DNA of 64,000 nucleotides from Maribacter luteus (GCF_009674825.1 NZ_WKJH01000030.1:310001-374000), one strand, 5' to 3'. Positions 1 through 8,664 are shown, counted from the stretch's first letter. Numbers and translations: made by a program. Notes: generated by a model from the sequence alone, not told the origin.

Positions 1-1
1 C

Positions 2-328
2 AAAGACAATCACATGTCCCCTTCCGAAACCATCGCATACCATAAACAAAATGACGCGGTTTATTCAAAAAGAGGTTTTTTGGAAGCTGATCAGGAATAT
101 GAAATGGTAGTCACCGATGATGGTGAAACATGGGTGAATTGTTGGTTGGACTGGGAAGCTACCTTAGCAGCGAACAATCAGAAATACGATATGCCCGTTC
201 ACCTCACTTATCAATTTGTTAATGGGAAAATAGTGAAGGAATATGGGTATTGGGACCCCTCGGCACTTGTATTGGCATTTAATGAAGCAGAGGCTAAAAA
301 AGTTGCCGATGAAGAAGAATCCGATTAG
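2..328 (+). CDS. SnoaL/NTF2-like protein, C-terminal part (cut by window edge)
   Basis: The reading frame is open to the left edge (K-D-N-H precede the first Met at 14), so this is probably the C-terminal part of a longer gene that starts outside the window. The visible piece ends in a beta-rich segment (about residues 60-85, V-H-L-T-Y-Q-F, G-K-I-V-K-E-Y-G-Y-W-D) followed by an acidic helix, as in the last strands of SnoaL/NTF2-like domains. The next gene is a tandem SnoaL protein in the same direction, which supports the family call. The function is unknown. No enzyme residue can be assigned from this fragment. Confidence 0.6.
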   Translation, partial: KDNHMSPSETIAYHKQNDAVYSKRGFLEADQEYEMVVTDDGETWVNCWLDWEATLAANNQKYDMPVHLTYQFVNGKIVKEYGYWDPSALVLAFNEAEAKKVADEEESD

Positions 329-373
329 TACATCCATCCTGTTGAAGATAACAGAATAATTAAAACAAAAACC

Positions 374-437
374 AAACCCGGCAGAAACATACGCTGAACA
401 TTTTTCGGGGGAACAATGCTAGCACCCTGTCGGGTTT
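374..437 (+). repeat. Inverted repeat in the leader of the tandem SnoaL lipoprotein gene
   Basis: AAACCCGGCAG at 374-384 and CTGTCGGGTTT at 427-437 are complementary in 10 of 11 positions, with a 42-base loop. The right arm lies 14 bases before the preferred start codon at 452 and covers the alternative start at 416. It could be a weak terminator for the upstream gene or a leader structure. There is no T-run after it. Confidence 0.4.
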
Positions 438-451
438 ACAATGAATTGACC

Positions 452-1333
452 ATGAATAAACAAATTCAAATTCTGTATTTTTTCATCATTACATGTATAC
501 TATCATGTTCTAATGAAAACAAGCAATTAACCGCCAATATCAATATGTATTCCAATACTTGGGATGAAGTACTGAACAATGGCAAACTAGATTTGATCAA
601 TGATGAACATTTTGATACCAATGTTACGTTACTCATGTCCCCTGAAAATATTGTGGGTATTGAGAATGTAAAGGATTTTTATGCAAACTATCTGAACGGA
701 TTTTCCGATATCGAATTCAGTATTGTAGATATATTCGGCCAAGGTGACAAAATGGTAAAGCATTGGCATTTTAAAGGGAAGCATACCGGCGAATTTTTTG
801 GGATTCCGGCAACGGGTAAATCAGTGGATATAGATGGCGTTACCCTGATTGGCATGAAAAATGACAAAATTGCCTTAGAACAGGACTTCATGGACAATAT
901 GGATTTTATGCAACAATTGGGAATCCTCTCAAACCCTGACAATGTCGTAGTGATCAACACCTTGTACAATGCTTTTGCAGCTGGTGACATTCCCTCAGTT
1001 TTAAAATTGTTGGATGCCAATGTAGTCTGGAATGAAGCTGAAGGTAATATCTATGCAAAAGGTAACCCGTATTTAGGGCCAGATGCCGTCCTTAATGTAG
1101 TTTTCACCCCAATAGGAAAGGATTACGACTATTTTAATCTGGAAAATATAGAACTTCATGAAATGTACGAAAACCAGGTTCTTGCCAGTCTACGGTACAA
1201 AGGCAAATTAAAGAAAAACGGAGCCCATATAGATGCTCAAGTAGCACATTTATGGACACTTAAGAACAATAAGATCATCGGCTTTCAACAATATGTCGAC
1301 ACCAAACAACTTGCAGATGCAAATAAGAAGTAG
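452..1333 (+). CDS. Lipoprotein with two SnoaL-like (NTF2-fold) domains
   Basis: Secreted lipoprotein of 293 residues. The start at 452 gives a clean lipoprotein signal (N-K, hydrophobic stretch, lipobox I-L-S-C), while the in-frame ATG at 416 would put charged residues ahead of it and falls inside a leader inverted repeat. The first domain (about residues 20-150) resembles SnoaL ester-cyclase proteins, with G-x-x-x-V-K-D-F-Y and a K-H-W-H-F-K-G strand. The second (about 165-290) starts V-I-N-T-L-Y-N-A-F-A-A-G-D, the usual NTF2-like opening. It is probably anchored to a membrane and binds a small molecule. Substrate and reaction are unknown. The gene ends just before a strong terminator. Confidence 0.75.
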   Translation: MNKQIQILYFFIITCILSCSNENKQLTANINMYSNTWDEVLNNGKLDLINDEHFDTNVTLLMSPENIVGIENVKDFYANYLNGFSDIEFSIVDIFGQGDKMVKHWHFKGKHTGEFFGIPATGKSVDIDGVTLIGMKNDKIALEQDFMDNMDFMQQLGILSNPDNVVVINTLYNAFAAGDIPSVLKLLDANVVWNEAEGNIYAKGNPYLGPDAVLNVVFTPIGKDYDYFNLENIELHEMYENQVLASLRYKGKLKKNGAHIDAQVAHLWTLKNNKIIGFQQYVDTKQLADANKK

Positions 1334-1369
1334 AGAATTACAAGAACCGGTAAAAACTATACTTTAACA

Positions 1370-1396
1370 AAACCCGTTTATAAACGGGTTTTTTTG
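1370..1396 (+). terminator. Rho-independent terminator, probably bidirectional
   Basis: AACCCGTTTA followed directly by TAAACGGGTT and a T-run. A-residues precede the stem, so it can also end transcripts of the convergent VOC gene on the minus strand. Confidence 0.85.
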
Positions 1397-1411
1397 ATTT
1401 TTGGCAACATA

Positions 1412-1786
1412 TTATCTATCCCTATAAAAGGTCAACCCATTTTCAAAAGGATCGTAGAAGGCAAATTCTTTTGTTCCCCAAGCTGTTTCCCTTAAAAGGG
1501 TATGGGCATTAAAAACATCTTTTTCAAAATATTCCTCATAAAGTGCCTCAATATGCTGGGTAACAATGCGGACCATTGGTCTATTTACAGAATACTCCCA
1601 TTCCCGGGAATCGTGCCATTGTAAATGTATCTCAATCGCATCTCGAATAACACCGGCATAGGTCGGTTTTTTACTATCATCTGCAAAGGCTATTTTAAAA
1701 CCTAATCGATTTACATAAAAATCAAGTGCCTCAACCACATCCTTTACAGGAAGAACCGGATGAATTTGATGTAAATACCCTTTCAT
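1412..1786 (-). CDS. VOC (glyoxalase/bleomycin-resistance) family protein
   Basis: Small one-domain protein of 124 residues. The start at 1786 (M-K-G-Y-L-H) is chosen because the frame extending further upstream encodes a basic, hydrophobic, AT-rich tail not typical of the family. The H-P-V-L-P-V-K-D-V-V-E-A-L-D-F-Y opening and the closing D-P-F-E-N-G-L-T-F-Y-R are the paired beta-alpha-beta-beta-beta signatures of VOC proteins. Dimers of such proteins bind metal ions or antibiotics. The specific role is unknown. It is transcribed divergently from the endonuclease-like gene at 1852. Confidence 0.75.
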   Translation of the reverse strand: MKGYLHQIHPVLPVKDVVEALDFYVNRLGFKIAFADDSKKPTYAGVIRDAIEIHLQWHDSREWEYSVNRPMVRIVTQHIEALYEEYFEKDVFNAHTLLRETAWGTKEFAFYDPFENGLTFYRDR

Positions 1787-1851
1787 ATTTATAATTTGAT
1801 CATATATAAGTACCTTGTGTATTAATTTACAAAAAAATAAAATCACATATT

Positions 1852-2691
1852 TTGAATACACGATTCACCCTCTTTCTACTATTGGTCTTTATTGTTAAAG
1901 TAACTCAGAGTCAAGAACTCAGGACAATGACTTATAACATCAAATACGACAACATAAACGATACGGTGAACAACTGGAACGACCGCAAGGAAAGCATGGT
2001 AAAACTAATAGAACACTATGAACCTGCTGTACTTGGAATGCAAGAAGTACTTCACCGCCAATTGACCTATATCGACAGTGCTTTAACAGATTACTCCCAT
2101 ATTGGGGTAGGCCGTGATGACGGACGACAAAAAGGGGAATACTCCCCCATATTTTATGACCATACCAAACTTAAGGTCTTAAAAAGCAATACGTTCTGGT
2201 TATCCCCTACGCCTGAAAAGATCTCAAAAGGATGGGATGCCGCTTTGGAACGCATTTGTACCTACGCACTTTTTGAAAACAAGACAGACCAAAGTAAATT
2301 CTACTTCTTCAACACACATTTTGACCATAGGGGGGTTATTGCCCGGGAAAAATCGGCCGAATTGATCCTTAAAAAAATCCAAGAAATAAATGACAAAGGT
2401 TACCCAGTGATTTTAACGGGGGATTTTAACCTTAGTCCTATGGAAAAACCTATTCAACTACTTAAAAAGAACCTACAAGAGGGCATGGACCATACCCTGA
2501 AACCGTTTTATGGGCCTAGTGGAACCTTCAGTGGTTTTGACCATAATAGAACGTTGGACCATAAAATCGATTATATATTTGTAAAAGGATTTAAAGTACT
2601 ATCTTATATACATATTGATGACCGTATGGAAAACAATAAACATATTTCGGACCATCTACCTGTTATGGCAACCTTGGAAAAAGAAAAATAA
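1852..2691 (+). CDS. Secreted endonuclease/exonuclease/phosphatase family protein
   Basis: The protein has 279 residues and its apparent start codon is TTG. That start supplies a signal peptide ending near Q-S-Q, and the next Met lies past it inside the first core strand. The EEP active site is complete: T-Y-N-I-K-Y, M-Q-E-V (E65), N-T-H-F-D-H-R, G-D-F-N (D191, N193), D-Y-I-F-V and S-D-H-L-P (D267, H268). The family cleaves phosphodiester or phosphomonoester bonds, and secreted members act on DNA, sphingomyelin or inositol phosphates. The substrate here is not evident. The stop overlaps the next start by one base (TAATG), implying translational coupling. Confidence 0.85.
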   Translation: MNTRFTLFLLLVFIVKVTQSQELRTMTYNIKYDNINDTVNNWNDRKESMVKLIEHYEPAVLGMQEVLHRQLTYIDSALTDYSHIGVGRDDGRQKGEYSPIFYDHTKLKVLKSNTFWLSPTPEKISKGWDAALERICTYALFENKTDQSKFYFFNTHFDHRGVIAREKSAELILKKIQEINDKGYPVILTGDFNLSPMEKPIQLLKKNLQEGMDHTLKPFYGPSGTFSGFDHNRTLDHKIDYIFVKGFKVLSYIHIDDRMENNKHISDHLPVMATLEKEK

Positions 2692-3293
2692 TGTATATAC
2701 CCCATAAATATAAAAACGGGAATATAACTGAAGTGAAAGATTTCCTAACCAAAAATAGTTTTGGCATATTGGTGAACCAAGTCGATGGTAAGCCATGGGC
2801 CACTCATATTCCGATGGAATTGGAAACTACCGATGACGGTAAGGATGTATTGATTAGCCATATTGCCAAAGCCAATCCCCAATGGAAACACTTTGCTGAA
2901 AATGACAATGTTCTATGTATTTTCAACGGTCCGCACAGTTATATCTCCTCTTCTTGGTACAAAGAGGAAGAAGTCCCCACATGGAATTACATTGCGGTTC
3001 ATGTTTACGGAAAAATCAAGATTTTAACCGAAGAAGAAGTAATGGCATCCATGCACAAATTGGTTGATAAATACGAGTTGAATTCCAAAAAACCCATTTC
3101 TCTACATAATTTGTCTGAAAAGACCTTGCGACAAGTAAAAGGAGTAGTTGGTTTTCAAATCACCATAGAAAGTATTCAGGCGGCCTACAAACTTTCCCAA
3201 GGCCGGGAACATGACCATGAACGTATAATAGAAGAACTGGAAAACACCAACAACCCCAACGCAAGGGATATTGCAAATAGGATGAAAGAATAA
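2691..3293 (+). CDS. PaiB-like FMN-binding protein
   Basis: 200 residues. The opening M-Y-I-P, the A-T-H-I-P-M segment, G-P-H-S-Y-I-S-S-S-W-Y and V-P-T-W-N-Y motifs match PaiB (FMN-binding split-barrel, annotated as a negative transcriptional regulator in Bacillus). These proteins are cytoplasmic and flavin-binding, and direct DNA binding is not shown for most of them. The gene is coupled to the upstream endonuclease-like gene by a one-base overlap, although one product is secreted and the other is not. Confidence 0.85.
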   Translation: MYIPHKYKNGNITEVKDFLTKNSFGILVNQVDGKPWATHIPMELETTDDGKDVLISHIAKANPQWKHFAENDNVLCIFNGPHSYISSSWYKEEEVPTWNYIAVHVYGKIKILTEEEVMASMHKLVDKYELNSKKPISLHNLSEKTLRQVKGVVGFQITIESIQAAYKLSQGREHDHERIIEELENTNNPNARDIANRMKE

Positions 3294-3295
3294 TC

Positions 3296-4285
3296 CTAAG
3301 CTTTAATTGATTTATATTTTTTTAAAATACGATCGATCTTTTCATTGCTTTCAGGATTTATGAATTTCCTTTCCGGATTTTCATCCAACCACTGCAAAGT
3401 CCTTTTAATTCCTGTGGCAAAAGGAATGGTAGCCCTAAATTCAGGTACAAAAGTCTTTATTTTGGTATTGTCGAAAATAACGCTTTCGGCCTTATCGGCC
3501 AGAAGTGTACCGGTATAGGAAGGTTCTACCGAACAAATGAAATCAGAGGCTATATGTACCACCCGAGCTTCTATTCCCAAACTATCGGCTAGAATCTTGT
3601 AAATCATATTCCAACTTAAAATTTCATCGGAAGTAATGTGAAAGGCATGGCCAATGGCCTGTGTTAATCCCAACAAACCAACAAAACCCTTCGCGAAATC
3701 ATCGGAATGGGTAACGGTCCATAAAGAGGTACCATCACCATGTATGATTATCTCCTTTCCTTTTAGAATCCTATCCGCTGCGGTATATTCATTAAACCCT
3801 CCTATGGCTATGGGTATTACGGTATCATAGGTAAGGGACGGGCGCACAATGGTAATCGGAAACCCTTCCTCGCGATAAGCCCTTTGTAATCTATCTTCAC
3901 ATTTAATCTTGTTTTCGGAATAATCCCATAAGGTGTTACAGAGAGGTGTGGACTCAGTAATAATCGGGTAGCTCAAAGGGGTTTGGTAACATGAGGCAGA
4001 ACTAATGAATATGTACTGTTTGGTCTTTCCTTTAAAAAGCAAGATATCCCTTTCAATATCCTGAGGGGTAAAAGCGATCCAATTGACCACAACATCCCAA
4101 TCATGCTTTTCCAATTCAGATAATTGTTCGCGTTTCGTTATGTCTCCCAGGATTTTCTTGGCCCCTACAATTCTATTCTCCGAATTTCCCCGGTTTAAAT
4201 GGTAAAGGTCAATACCTTTCTCTATGGCCAAACGACTTGAGGCCGAACTAATATTACCGGTACCCCCAATAAACAATACTTTCAT
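3296..4285 (-). CDS. NAD(P)-dependent SDR-family oxidoreductase/epimerase-like protein
   Basis: 329 residues. The N-terminal nucleotide-binding motif is F-I-G-G-T-G-N-I (residues 5-12), followed by H-L-N-R-G-N. S-S-A-S-C-Y and Y-S-E-N-K hold the Ser and the Tyr-x3-Lys of extended and atypical SDRs. Homologues are often annotated as epimerase/dehydratase or CSP41-like. The substrate is unknown, but an NDP-sugar or similar sugar is likely. It is convergent with the PaiB-like gene, with stop codons only a few bases apart and no visible terminator between them. Confidence 0.8.
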   Translation of the reverse strand: MKVLFIGGTGNISSASSRLAIEKGIDLYHLNRGNSENRIVGAKKILGDITKREQLSELEKHDWDVVVNWIAFTPQDIERDILLFKGKTKQYIFISSASCYQTPLSYPIITESTPLCNTLWDYSENKIKCEDRLQRAYREEGFPITIVRPSLTYDTVIPIAIGGFNEYTAADRILKGKEIIIHGDGTSLWTVTHSDDFAKGFVGLLGLTQAIGHAFHITSDEILSWNMIYKILADSLGIEARVVHIASDFICSVEPSYTGTLLADKAESVIFDNTKIKTFVPEFRATIPFATGIKRTLQWLDENPERKFINPESNEKIDRILKKYKSIKA

Positions 4286-4593
4286 GGAAATAGTTTTTTT
4301 TAAATAAAAATTGAAGTTAGAAATAAAAGATGAGAATGACTACTCCATCCCTTCCTAATACTTGATAAAAAAAACGTGTTTACGCTTAACTTATCACGCT
4401 AAAGTAAATCTACTTATAACATCAAAAATCGATTAACAGTAGCCCCTCAAATACCTTTTCATTGCTAGGAATATTAGCGAAATGGAAACATAGAATATCA
4501 CCTAAGAAAATAGCAATCGTTTATAGTCCAAAATAATTAAAAGCGCTAATTTTATAGTCGTTTAAATTCATTCCAACCTAAATAAATAATTAC
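4286..4593. other. Intergenic region between divergent SDR and MFS genes
   Basis: 308 bases, AT-rich, with no supportable ORF. The sequence AAAAGCGCTAATTTTATAG at about 4541-4559 is a partly palindromic stretch some 35-50 bases before the MFS start and includes a TAATTTTA element resembling a Bacteroidota -7 box. I found no other clear element. The region must hold the promoters of both flanking genes. Confidence 0.4.
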
Positions 4594-5934
4594 ATGTCTC
4601 AAGTATCCATCAGCTCCCAAAAACCTAAGTTATCATTTTGGCAAATCTGGAATATGAGCTTCGGGTTTTTAGGGATTCAATTTGGTTTTGCCTTGCAAAA
4701 TGCCAATGTCAGCCGAATTTTCGAAACCCTAGGAGCTTCAAAAGATGAACTCCCAATCCTCTGGCTAGCAGCTCCTGTTACTGGGCTTTTGATACAACCC
4801 ATTATCGGATATTACAGCGATCGCACATGGCATAAGAAATGGGGGCGTCGAAGACCTTTTTTCGCCATAGGGGCCATCTTGGCGACCATAGCATTGTTTA
4901 CCATGCCCAATTCAACGGCATTATGGATGGCCGTGATAATGCTTTGGTTAATGGATGCTTCAATAAATATAAGTATGGAGCCGTTCAGGGCTTTTGTTGG
5001 GGATATGTTGCCCAATGAGCAACGTACAAGTGGTTTTGCCATGCAAAGTTTTTTCATTGGAATTGGGGCCGTAGTCGCTTCCGCACTTCCTTATATCTTC
5101 ACCAATTGGTTCGGCATCAGCAATATAGCAACTGATGGAGGAATCCCAGATGCAGTAAAATGGTCATTTTATGTTGGTGGTATCGCCTATTTCAGTGCGG
5201 TAATGTGGACCGTTTTCAACACAGAGGAATACCCACCCGATGATGTTGAAAAGTTAAAATTGGAAAATGCACAAACAGGTGTATTTACAGGCTTGGCGGA
5301 ATCCTTTATAGGTATTTTCAAAATGCCCAAAACAATGGTTCAATTGGCGTTTGTACAATTTTTTTCATGGTTTGCCCTATTCGCCATGTGGATCTATACA
5401 ACATCGGCCGTAACTAGCCATGTGTATGGAGCAACGGACACCACATCAGCACTATATAACGAAGGTGCCAATTGGGTAGGCATCTGTTTTGCCATCTATA
5501 ATGGAATAGCGGCTGTCGTTGCCTTTTTATTACCTGTAATCGCCAAAAAAACGAGTAGACGAATAACCCACTTATTGGCGTTGTTCATCGGAGGGCTTGG
5601 ACTCATTTCCATTTATTTCATCACCGACCCCAATATGCTTTTGGTATCGATGGTAGGTATTGGTATAGCTTGGGCCAGTATTCTTTCTATGCCTTATGCC
5701 ATACTCTCCAGCATTTTACCTGCCAAGAAAATGGGCTACTATATGGGCGTATTCAATTTCTTTATCGTAATCCCCCAAATTGTAGCTGCGGGAATACTAG
5801 GTTTTATGTTGAAATCATTTTTTAATAATGATGCCATTTATGCAATGATTATCGGGGGTGTTTCGTTTTTCATAGCTGGTTTGTTGTGCTTGATCGTACA
5901 TGATAATGAAAATTCCGTTGAAAGTACGGAATAA
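4594..5934 (+). CDS. MFS sugar transporter (GPH/SLC45-like)
   Basis: 446 residues with about 12 hydrophobic segments. N-terminal features (M-S-F-G-F-L-G-I-Q-F-G-F-A-L-Q-N, I-I-G-Y-Y-S-D-R, K-W-G-R-R-R-P-F) match the cation-symport transporters of the SLC45/sucrose-maltose type that many Bacteroidota carry in alpha-glucan utilisation loci. It would import a disaccharide or oligosaccharide across the inner membrane. No sus-type or glycosidase gene is adjacent, so the substrate cannot be fixed by context. Confidence 0.8.
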   Translation: MSQVSISSQKPKLSFWQIWNMSFGFLGIQFGFALQNANVSRIFETLGASKDELPILWLAAPVTGLLIQPIIGYYSDRTWHKKWGRRRPFFAIGAILATIALFTMPNSTALWMAVIMLWLMDASINISMEPFRAFVGDMLPNEQRTSGFAMQSFFIGIGAVVASALPYIFTNWFGISNIATDGGIPDAVKWSFYVGGIAYFSAVMWTVFNTEEYPPDDVEKLKLENAQTGVFTGLAESFIGIFKMPKTMVQLAFVQFFSWFALFAMWIYTTSAVTSHVYGATDTTSALYNEGANWVGICFAIYNGIAAVVAFLLPVIAKKTSRRITHLLALFIGGLGLISIYFITDPNMLLVSMVGIGIAWASILSMPYAILSSILPAKKMGYYMGVFNFFIVIPQIVAAGILGFMLKSFFNNDAIYAMIIGGVSFFIAGLLCLIVHDNENSVESTE

Positions 5935-6006
5935 CTTATCCAAGACTTTATTCCTTAAATCATACGAACATAAAGGCCAAAAGATCCTATAATTCTTTTC
6001 GTGTAC

Positions 6007-6034
6007 TTTATGGCAATTACATTATTGCCATAAA
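6007..6034. repeat. Perfect 11-bp inverted repeat with 6-bp spacer
   Basis: TTTATGGCAAT at 6007-6017 and ATTGCCATAAA at 6024-6034 are exact reverse complements. It lies 73 bases after the MFS stop and 103 bases before the DUF2141 start. It may be an operator or a terminator hairpin, although no strong T-run follows. Confidence 0.6.
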
Positions 6035-6136
6035 ATACAGTTCAGTCCCACAAAACAACAATTGGGTCAATGTAGTTTTTAAAAAGTGGGTAATTAGTGG
6101 AGTTTTGAAGCATCATTAACAAATAAACCACGATAG

Positions 6137-6559
6137 ATGAAAACTTTAGCACTTATTATCACTTTAATCCTTACCAACCTAATCGCAACTGCCCAAGACC
6201 CTCAAGAAGGTATTACGTTGACTGTACATATCGAAAATGTAATGAACGATAACGGTAAGGTTCTGGCAACCTTGCACAATTCAGAAACCTTTATGAAAGG
6301 AGCAGGTGTTGACTATGCATCGGCAGACAGCAAAAAAGGCCAATTGACCCTTACCTTTGAGAACATTACTCCCGGTGAATATGCCGTTATGTTACTACAT
6401 GATGAGAACAATAACAAACAAATGGATTTTGAAGCCAACGGAATGCCCAAAGAAAACTATGCCACTAGTGGTAGTATGCAATTATATGGGCCACCGACTT
6501 TTGATGCCTCAAAATTTGAAGTTACCGATGAAGATATTGAGTTCAATATTAGATTTTAG
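6137..6559 (+). CDS. DUF2141 secreted protein
   Basis: 140 residues with a cleavable signal peptide (cleavage near I-A-T-A-Q-D, about residue 19). The body matches DUF2141: an Ig-like beta domain with G-K-V-L-A-T-L-H-N, P-G-E-Y-A-V-M-L-L-H-D-E-N-N-N and the typical D-F-E-A-N-G-M-P-K-E. Proteins of this family are exported to the periplasm or outer surface of Bacteroidota, and their role is unknown. It is a single-gene unit ending at a bidirectional terminator. Confidence 0.85.
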   Translation: MKTLALIITLILTNLIATAQDPQEGITLTVHIENVMNDNGKVLATLHNSETFMKGAGVDYASADSKKGQLTLTFENITPGEYAVMLLHDENNNKQMDFEANGMPKENYATSGSMQLYGPPTFDASKFEVTDEDIEFNIRF

Positions 6560-6582
6560 ACAACCATCATCAATCAAAAAAT

Positions 6583-6613
6583 AAAAAAGGCTTCCAAGAT
6601 GGAAGCCTTTTTT
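6583..6613 (+). terminator. Bidirectional rho-independent terminator
   Basis: GGCTTCC, 5-base loop, GGAAGCC, flanked by an A-run on the left and a T-run on the right. It serves the DUF2141 gene on the plus strand and dps on the minus strand. Confidence 0.9.
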
Positions 6614-6634
6614 CTGTCAATATTCCAGAAACTA

Positions 6635-7114
6635 CTAAATATCTTCTGCCAACCATGCTTTCATCATCCAAACGGTTTTTTCCTGTTCAGAGATAAAATC
6701 GCTCATCATTGAATTTGTTCCTTCATCTTCAGCTTCATCGGAAGCATTTAAAAGCTTACGCTCGATCATTAACAATTGCGTCAATGATTCCACGATCAAA
6801 CGTATGGCTTCCTCATCCTTGGTGACATTCTTACCTACCGGCACCTTGGAATTAGCTATATAATCCTCAAAAGTATGCAAAGGCACTCCTCCTAAGGTAA
6901 GGATACGTTCGGCTATCTCATCTACTTTCATATTCGCATCATCATAAAGCTCTTCAAACTTAACATGAAGGTCAAAAAAACGTTTCCCCTTAATATTCCA
7001 ATGAATACCCCTTAAATTCTGGTAATATCTTTGAAAATTTGCTAATAACTCGTTTAAATCATCACTTAAAGCCAATGATTTTTCGGCATTTAAACCAATA
7101 CTATTGTAAGACAT
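6635..7114 (-). CDS. dps: Dps-family ferritin-like DNA-protecting protein
   Basis: 159 residues, the usual length. The ferroxidase motif G-I-H-W-N-I-K-G is followed by F-F-D-L-H-V-K-F-E-E-L-Y-D-D and the D-E-I-A-E-R-I-L-T-L-G-G helix, the shared di-iron site built at the Dps dimer interface. The protein oxidises and stores iron using hydrogen peroxide and binds the chromosome under stress. It is transcribed divergently from an oxyR-like gene, the classical regulator of dps, across a 102-base intergenic region. Confidence 0.93.
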   Translation of the reverse strand: MSYNSIGLNAEKSLALSDDLNELLANFQRYYQNLRGIHWNIKGKRFFDLHVKFEELYDDANMKVDEIAERILTLGGVPLHTFEDYIANSKVPVGKNVTKDEEAIRLIVESLTQLLMIERKLLNASDEAEDEGTNSMMSDFISEQEKTVWMMKAWLAEDI

Positions 7115-7216
7115 AATGTTTGTTTTTATTGTGATATAAAATTAATGAATATTCAGCCTTTTGAGGGTAGTTTTGATCGTTAGTTTTTATATTTTTATAA
7201 GCTGAAATTATAATCC

Positions 7217-8158
7217 ATGACCATTACTCAATTACAGTATGTATTGGCTGTTGCCGAGCACAAGAATTTTACTTTGGCCGCCCAAAAAAGTTTTGTTACT
7301 CAACCTACGTTAAGTATGCAAGTACAAAAACTTGAAGATGAATTGGACGTACTCATTTTTGACCGTGCAAAAAAACCGATCGCTGTTACCGAGGTAGGGG
7401 AAAAAATTGTGGAGCAGGCGAAAAACATCGTTAACGAAGCAAATCGCATCAAGGATATCGTAGATCAGGACAAGGGTTTTATCGGTGGTGATTATACATT
7501 GGGTATTATACCTACCATTATGCCCACACTTTTACCCATGTTCCTAAAAACATTTATTAAACAGTATCCAAAAGTTAACCTGATCATTAAAGAACAAAAT
7601 ACCGAAAACCTTATTCGTAATATCCAAGATGGCCATATAGATGCAGCTATTGCAGCTACTCCCTTAGAAATTGAATTCATTAAGGAAAGGCCTTTATATT
7701 ATGAACCTTTTGTGGGTTATGTACCGCCGAACCATAGATTGGCTAACTCAACAAAACTTGATCCGTCGGACCTGGATATCTCGGATATACTCTTATTGCG
7801 AGACGGGCACTGTTTTAGGGATGGTGTCATCAACCTCTGTAATGCGACCAAAAATTATGGGGAAGAACATTTTAGATTACAGAGTGGTAGTTTCGAGACC
7901 TTGGTAAACTTATCGAATGAAGGACTTGGAATGACCCTCTTACCCTACCTGAACACCCTTGACCTGGATGAGAGCAAAAAGAAATACTTAAAACATTTCA
8001 ATGCCCCCTCCCCTGCTCGTGAAGTGAGTTTGATTTATCATAAGAGTGAATTGAAAATTCAAATTACGGAGGCATTAAGGGATGTTATTTCGGGAATTGT
8101 GAGAGGTGCGATTGCCTTTCAGGATGTAAAGATCATCAGTCCGATCAACAAATCGTGA
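7217..8158 (+). CDS. oxyR: OxyR-type LysR-family hydrogen peroxide sensor
   Basis: 313 residues. The N-terminal winged HTH (M-T-I-T-Q-L-Q-Y-V-L-A-V-A-E-H, T-Q-P-T-L-S-M-Q-V-Q-K-L-E-D-E-L) is the LysR type. The regulatory domain carries D-G-H-C-F-R-D-G-V-I-N-L-C, with the two cysteines at residues 199 and 208. This is the same spacing and the same numbering as the redox pair of E. coli OxyR, so a peroxide-formed disulfide is expected. Divergent dps supports the role. The stop codon directly abuts the stop of the convergent lipoprotein gene. Confidence 0.93.
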   Translation: MTITQLQYVLAVAEHKNFTLAAQKSFVTQPTLSMQVQKLEDELDVLIFDRAKKPIAVTEVGEKIVEQAKNIVNEANRIKDIVDQDKGFIGGDYTLGIIPTIMPTLLPMFLKTFIKQYPKVNLIIKEQNTENLIRNIQDGHIDAAIAATPLEIEFIKERPLYYEPFVGYVPPNHRLANSTKLDPSDLDISDILLLRDGHCFRDGVINLCNATKNYGEEHFRLQSGSFETLVNLSNEGLGMTLLPYLNTLDLDESKKKYLKHFNAPSPAREVSLIYHKSELKIQITEALRDVISGIVRGAIAFQDVKIISPINKS

Positions 8159-8557
8159 TCAATCGATTTTTTTAAATCGATATGAACATTCCTCAATACA
8201 ACCTAAAAAACCCAAGATCAATTTGCTTTCCTCAAATGAAATGAGGTAAACAGGTTCATACAGCTCAGAATTACACAAAAACCGTAGATAAAGCCTTTCC
8301 TCACCAATGGCAAAAGTACCATTTACCGGTGCTTTACAGCCTTCCCACTTAGAAAGTTGCAACGTACCGTCCTTACTGAATTCATAAACCACACCATCAT
8401 CAACGAAGGTCCAATCAACAATGCCGCCGGGACTTATTTTTGTTGCCTCAAGTTGCCATTTTCCGATAATGTCGTGTATAATAACATCACCATTCAAATC
8501 ATCATCAGTACAACCCAGCAACATTACGAACAAAAATGGAAAAAGGTACCTCATCAA
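8159..8557 (-). CDS. Lipocalin-like lipoprotein
   Basis: 132 residues. The signal peptide ends in the lipobox M-L-L-G-C. The mature part has I-I-G-K-W-Q-L-E-A-T, a run of beta strands and a late C-x3-C pair, as in lipocalin-like lipoproteins of Bacteroidota. The N terminus could be either of two adjacent Met codons. The function is unknown. Its stop codon touches the oxyR stop with no intergenic base. Confidence 0.7.
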   Translation of the reverse strand: MMRYLFPFLFVMLLGCTDDDLNGDVIIHDIIGKWQLEATKISPGGIVDWTFVDDGVVYEFSKDGTLQLSKWEGCKAPVNGTFAIGEERLYLRFLCNSELYEPVYLISFEESKLILGFLGCIEECSYRFKKID

Positions 8558-8631
8558 TTTCTTACTACGATTTACGTACGGTATATTAAATTATATACGG
8601 TACAAAAGCAATTGTGGTTGTCCTAATCCCT

Positions 8632-8659
8632 CAAAAAAAAACCACCCTCACGGGTGGTT
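8632..8659 (-). terminator. Rho-independent terminator of the small ORF at 8665
   Basis: Read on the minus strand: ACCACCC, CGTG loop, GGGTGGT and then a run of T residues. Confidence 0.85.
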
Positions 8660-8664
8660 ATACA

